Shown in pieces: positions 7,066 through 7,210 of a DNA stretch of 7,210 nt. The translations under genes were made by a program, and so were the position numbers. The stretch spans positions 1 to 7,210 of the forward strand of contig DFIA01000018.1 of NCBI GenBank assembly GCA_002372015.1, given 5' to 3'. Position 1 is the first letter of the stretch. The number at the start of each line of letters is the position of its first letter. Source of the DNA: Bacteroidales bacterium UBA3709 (lineage in GTDB: Bacteria > Bacteroidota > Bacteroidia > Bacteroidales > UBA932). The notes beneath the pieces were generated by a model. The model saw only the letters and a list, made by a program, of their open reading frames with translations, ran no database searches and was not told where the DNA came from.

Positions 7066-7210
7066 ATGAAAGACTCTAAAATATTATCTAAGAAAATTAT
7101 TTCATCCATATCGGTTGCGATAATGGCTTTTGTACTTATGCCAACCTTTTCGATAAGCCAAATGAGCAAAGACAAGCTTGCTTGTATTTGCCATGGCGAG
7201 AAAAGTTGCG
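7066..7210 (+). CDS. Start of a probable secreted protein, truncated by the window edge
   Basis: An open frame of 48 visible codons runs off the right edge, 11 bases after the oxidoreductase stop and so probably in the same operon. The N-terminus looks like a Sec signal peptide: basic residues (K2, K9, K10), a hydrophobic core at about 11-28, then FSISQ, with cleavage plausible around residues 30-33. There is no clear lipobox at the expected place. The mature start is unusual for its cysteines: C40, C42 and C48 in LACICHGEKSC. CICH is one residue short of the heme motif CXXCH, so cytochrome c is not supported. Related polyene clusters often carry LolA-like periplasmic carriers or lipoproteins, but the visible part is too short to assign a family. 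Confidence 0.7.
   Translation, partial: MKDSKILSKKIISSISVAIMAFVLMPTFSISQMSKDKLACICHGEKSC

Noticed and set aside
7183..7206. Possible heme c motif (CICH) in the truncated last protein
   Set aside because: The spacing is CXCH, not CXXCH, and nothing else suggests a cytochrome.
1..7210. CRISPR arrays, insertion sequences, integrases, inverted terminal repeats
   Set aside because: None seen: no spaced repeat series, transposase or recombinase domain, and coding density leaves no room.

Overview
The window looks like part of a Bacteroidota (Bacteroidetes) chromosome. The DNA is AT-rich and no start codon has an obvious Shine-Dalgarno sequence. The only promoter-like element next to a gene is the Bacteroidetes -7 type (TAnnTTTG), and the protein families are typical of that phylum. 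I cannot place it to genus.

Layout: positions 1-49 are the 3' two thirds of a tRNA with anticodon CAT, cut by the window edge. A 12-bp hairpin at 61-88 follows and may end the tRNA transcript. A possible promoter -7 element directly abuts it. From 131 to the right edge every gene is on the + strand with almost no spacing: a PlsC-type membrane acyltransferase (131-1528), a FabF/FabB-type ketoacyl-ACP synthase (1525-2751), an acyl carrier protein (2766-3014), an MMPL/RND-type lipid exporter (3015-5540), a FAD oxidoreductase of the phytoene desaturase/retinol saturase type (5537-7054), and the start of a probable secreted protein (7066 to the edge). Two junctions are ATGA overlaps and one is a stop codon directly touching a start codon, so this reads as one operon.

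How the genes may work together (inference): the ketoacyl synthase would extend an acyl chain held on the dedicated carrier protein, the FAD enzyme would change its double bonds, the acyltransferase would move it to a lipid or other acceptor at the inner membrane, and the MMPL protein would carry the product toward the outer membrane. This gene set resembles the aryl-polyene/flexirubin family of lipid-pigment clusters. The ketoreductase, dehydratase, second synthase and starter-unit enzymes that would settle the point are not in the window, so an unrelated specialised fatty-acid or polyene lipid remains possible. The five complete genes show no frameshift and keep their main catalytic motifs. 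Points worth a second look are an in-frame 18-bp tandem duplication in the exporter, the exporter's single-sided Asp-Tyr pair, the unusual tRNA T-loop, and the Cys-rich start of the truncated last gene. No mobile element or CRISPR array was seen.
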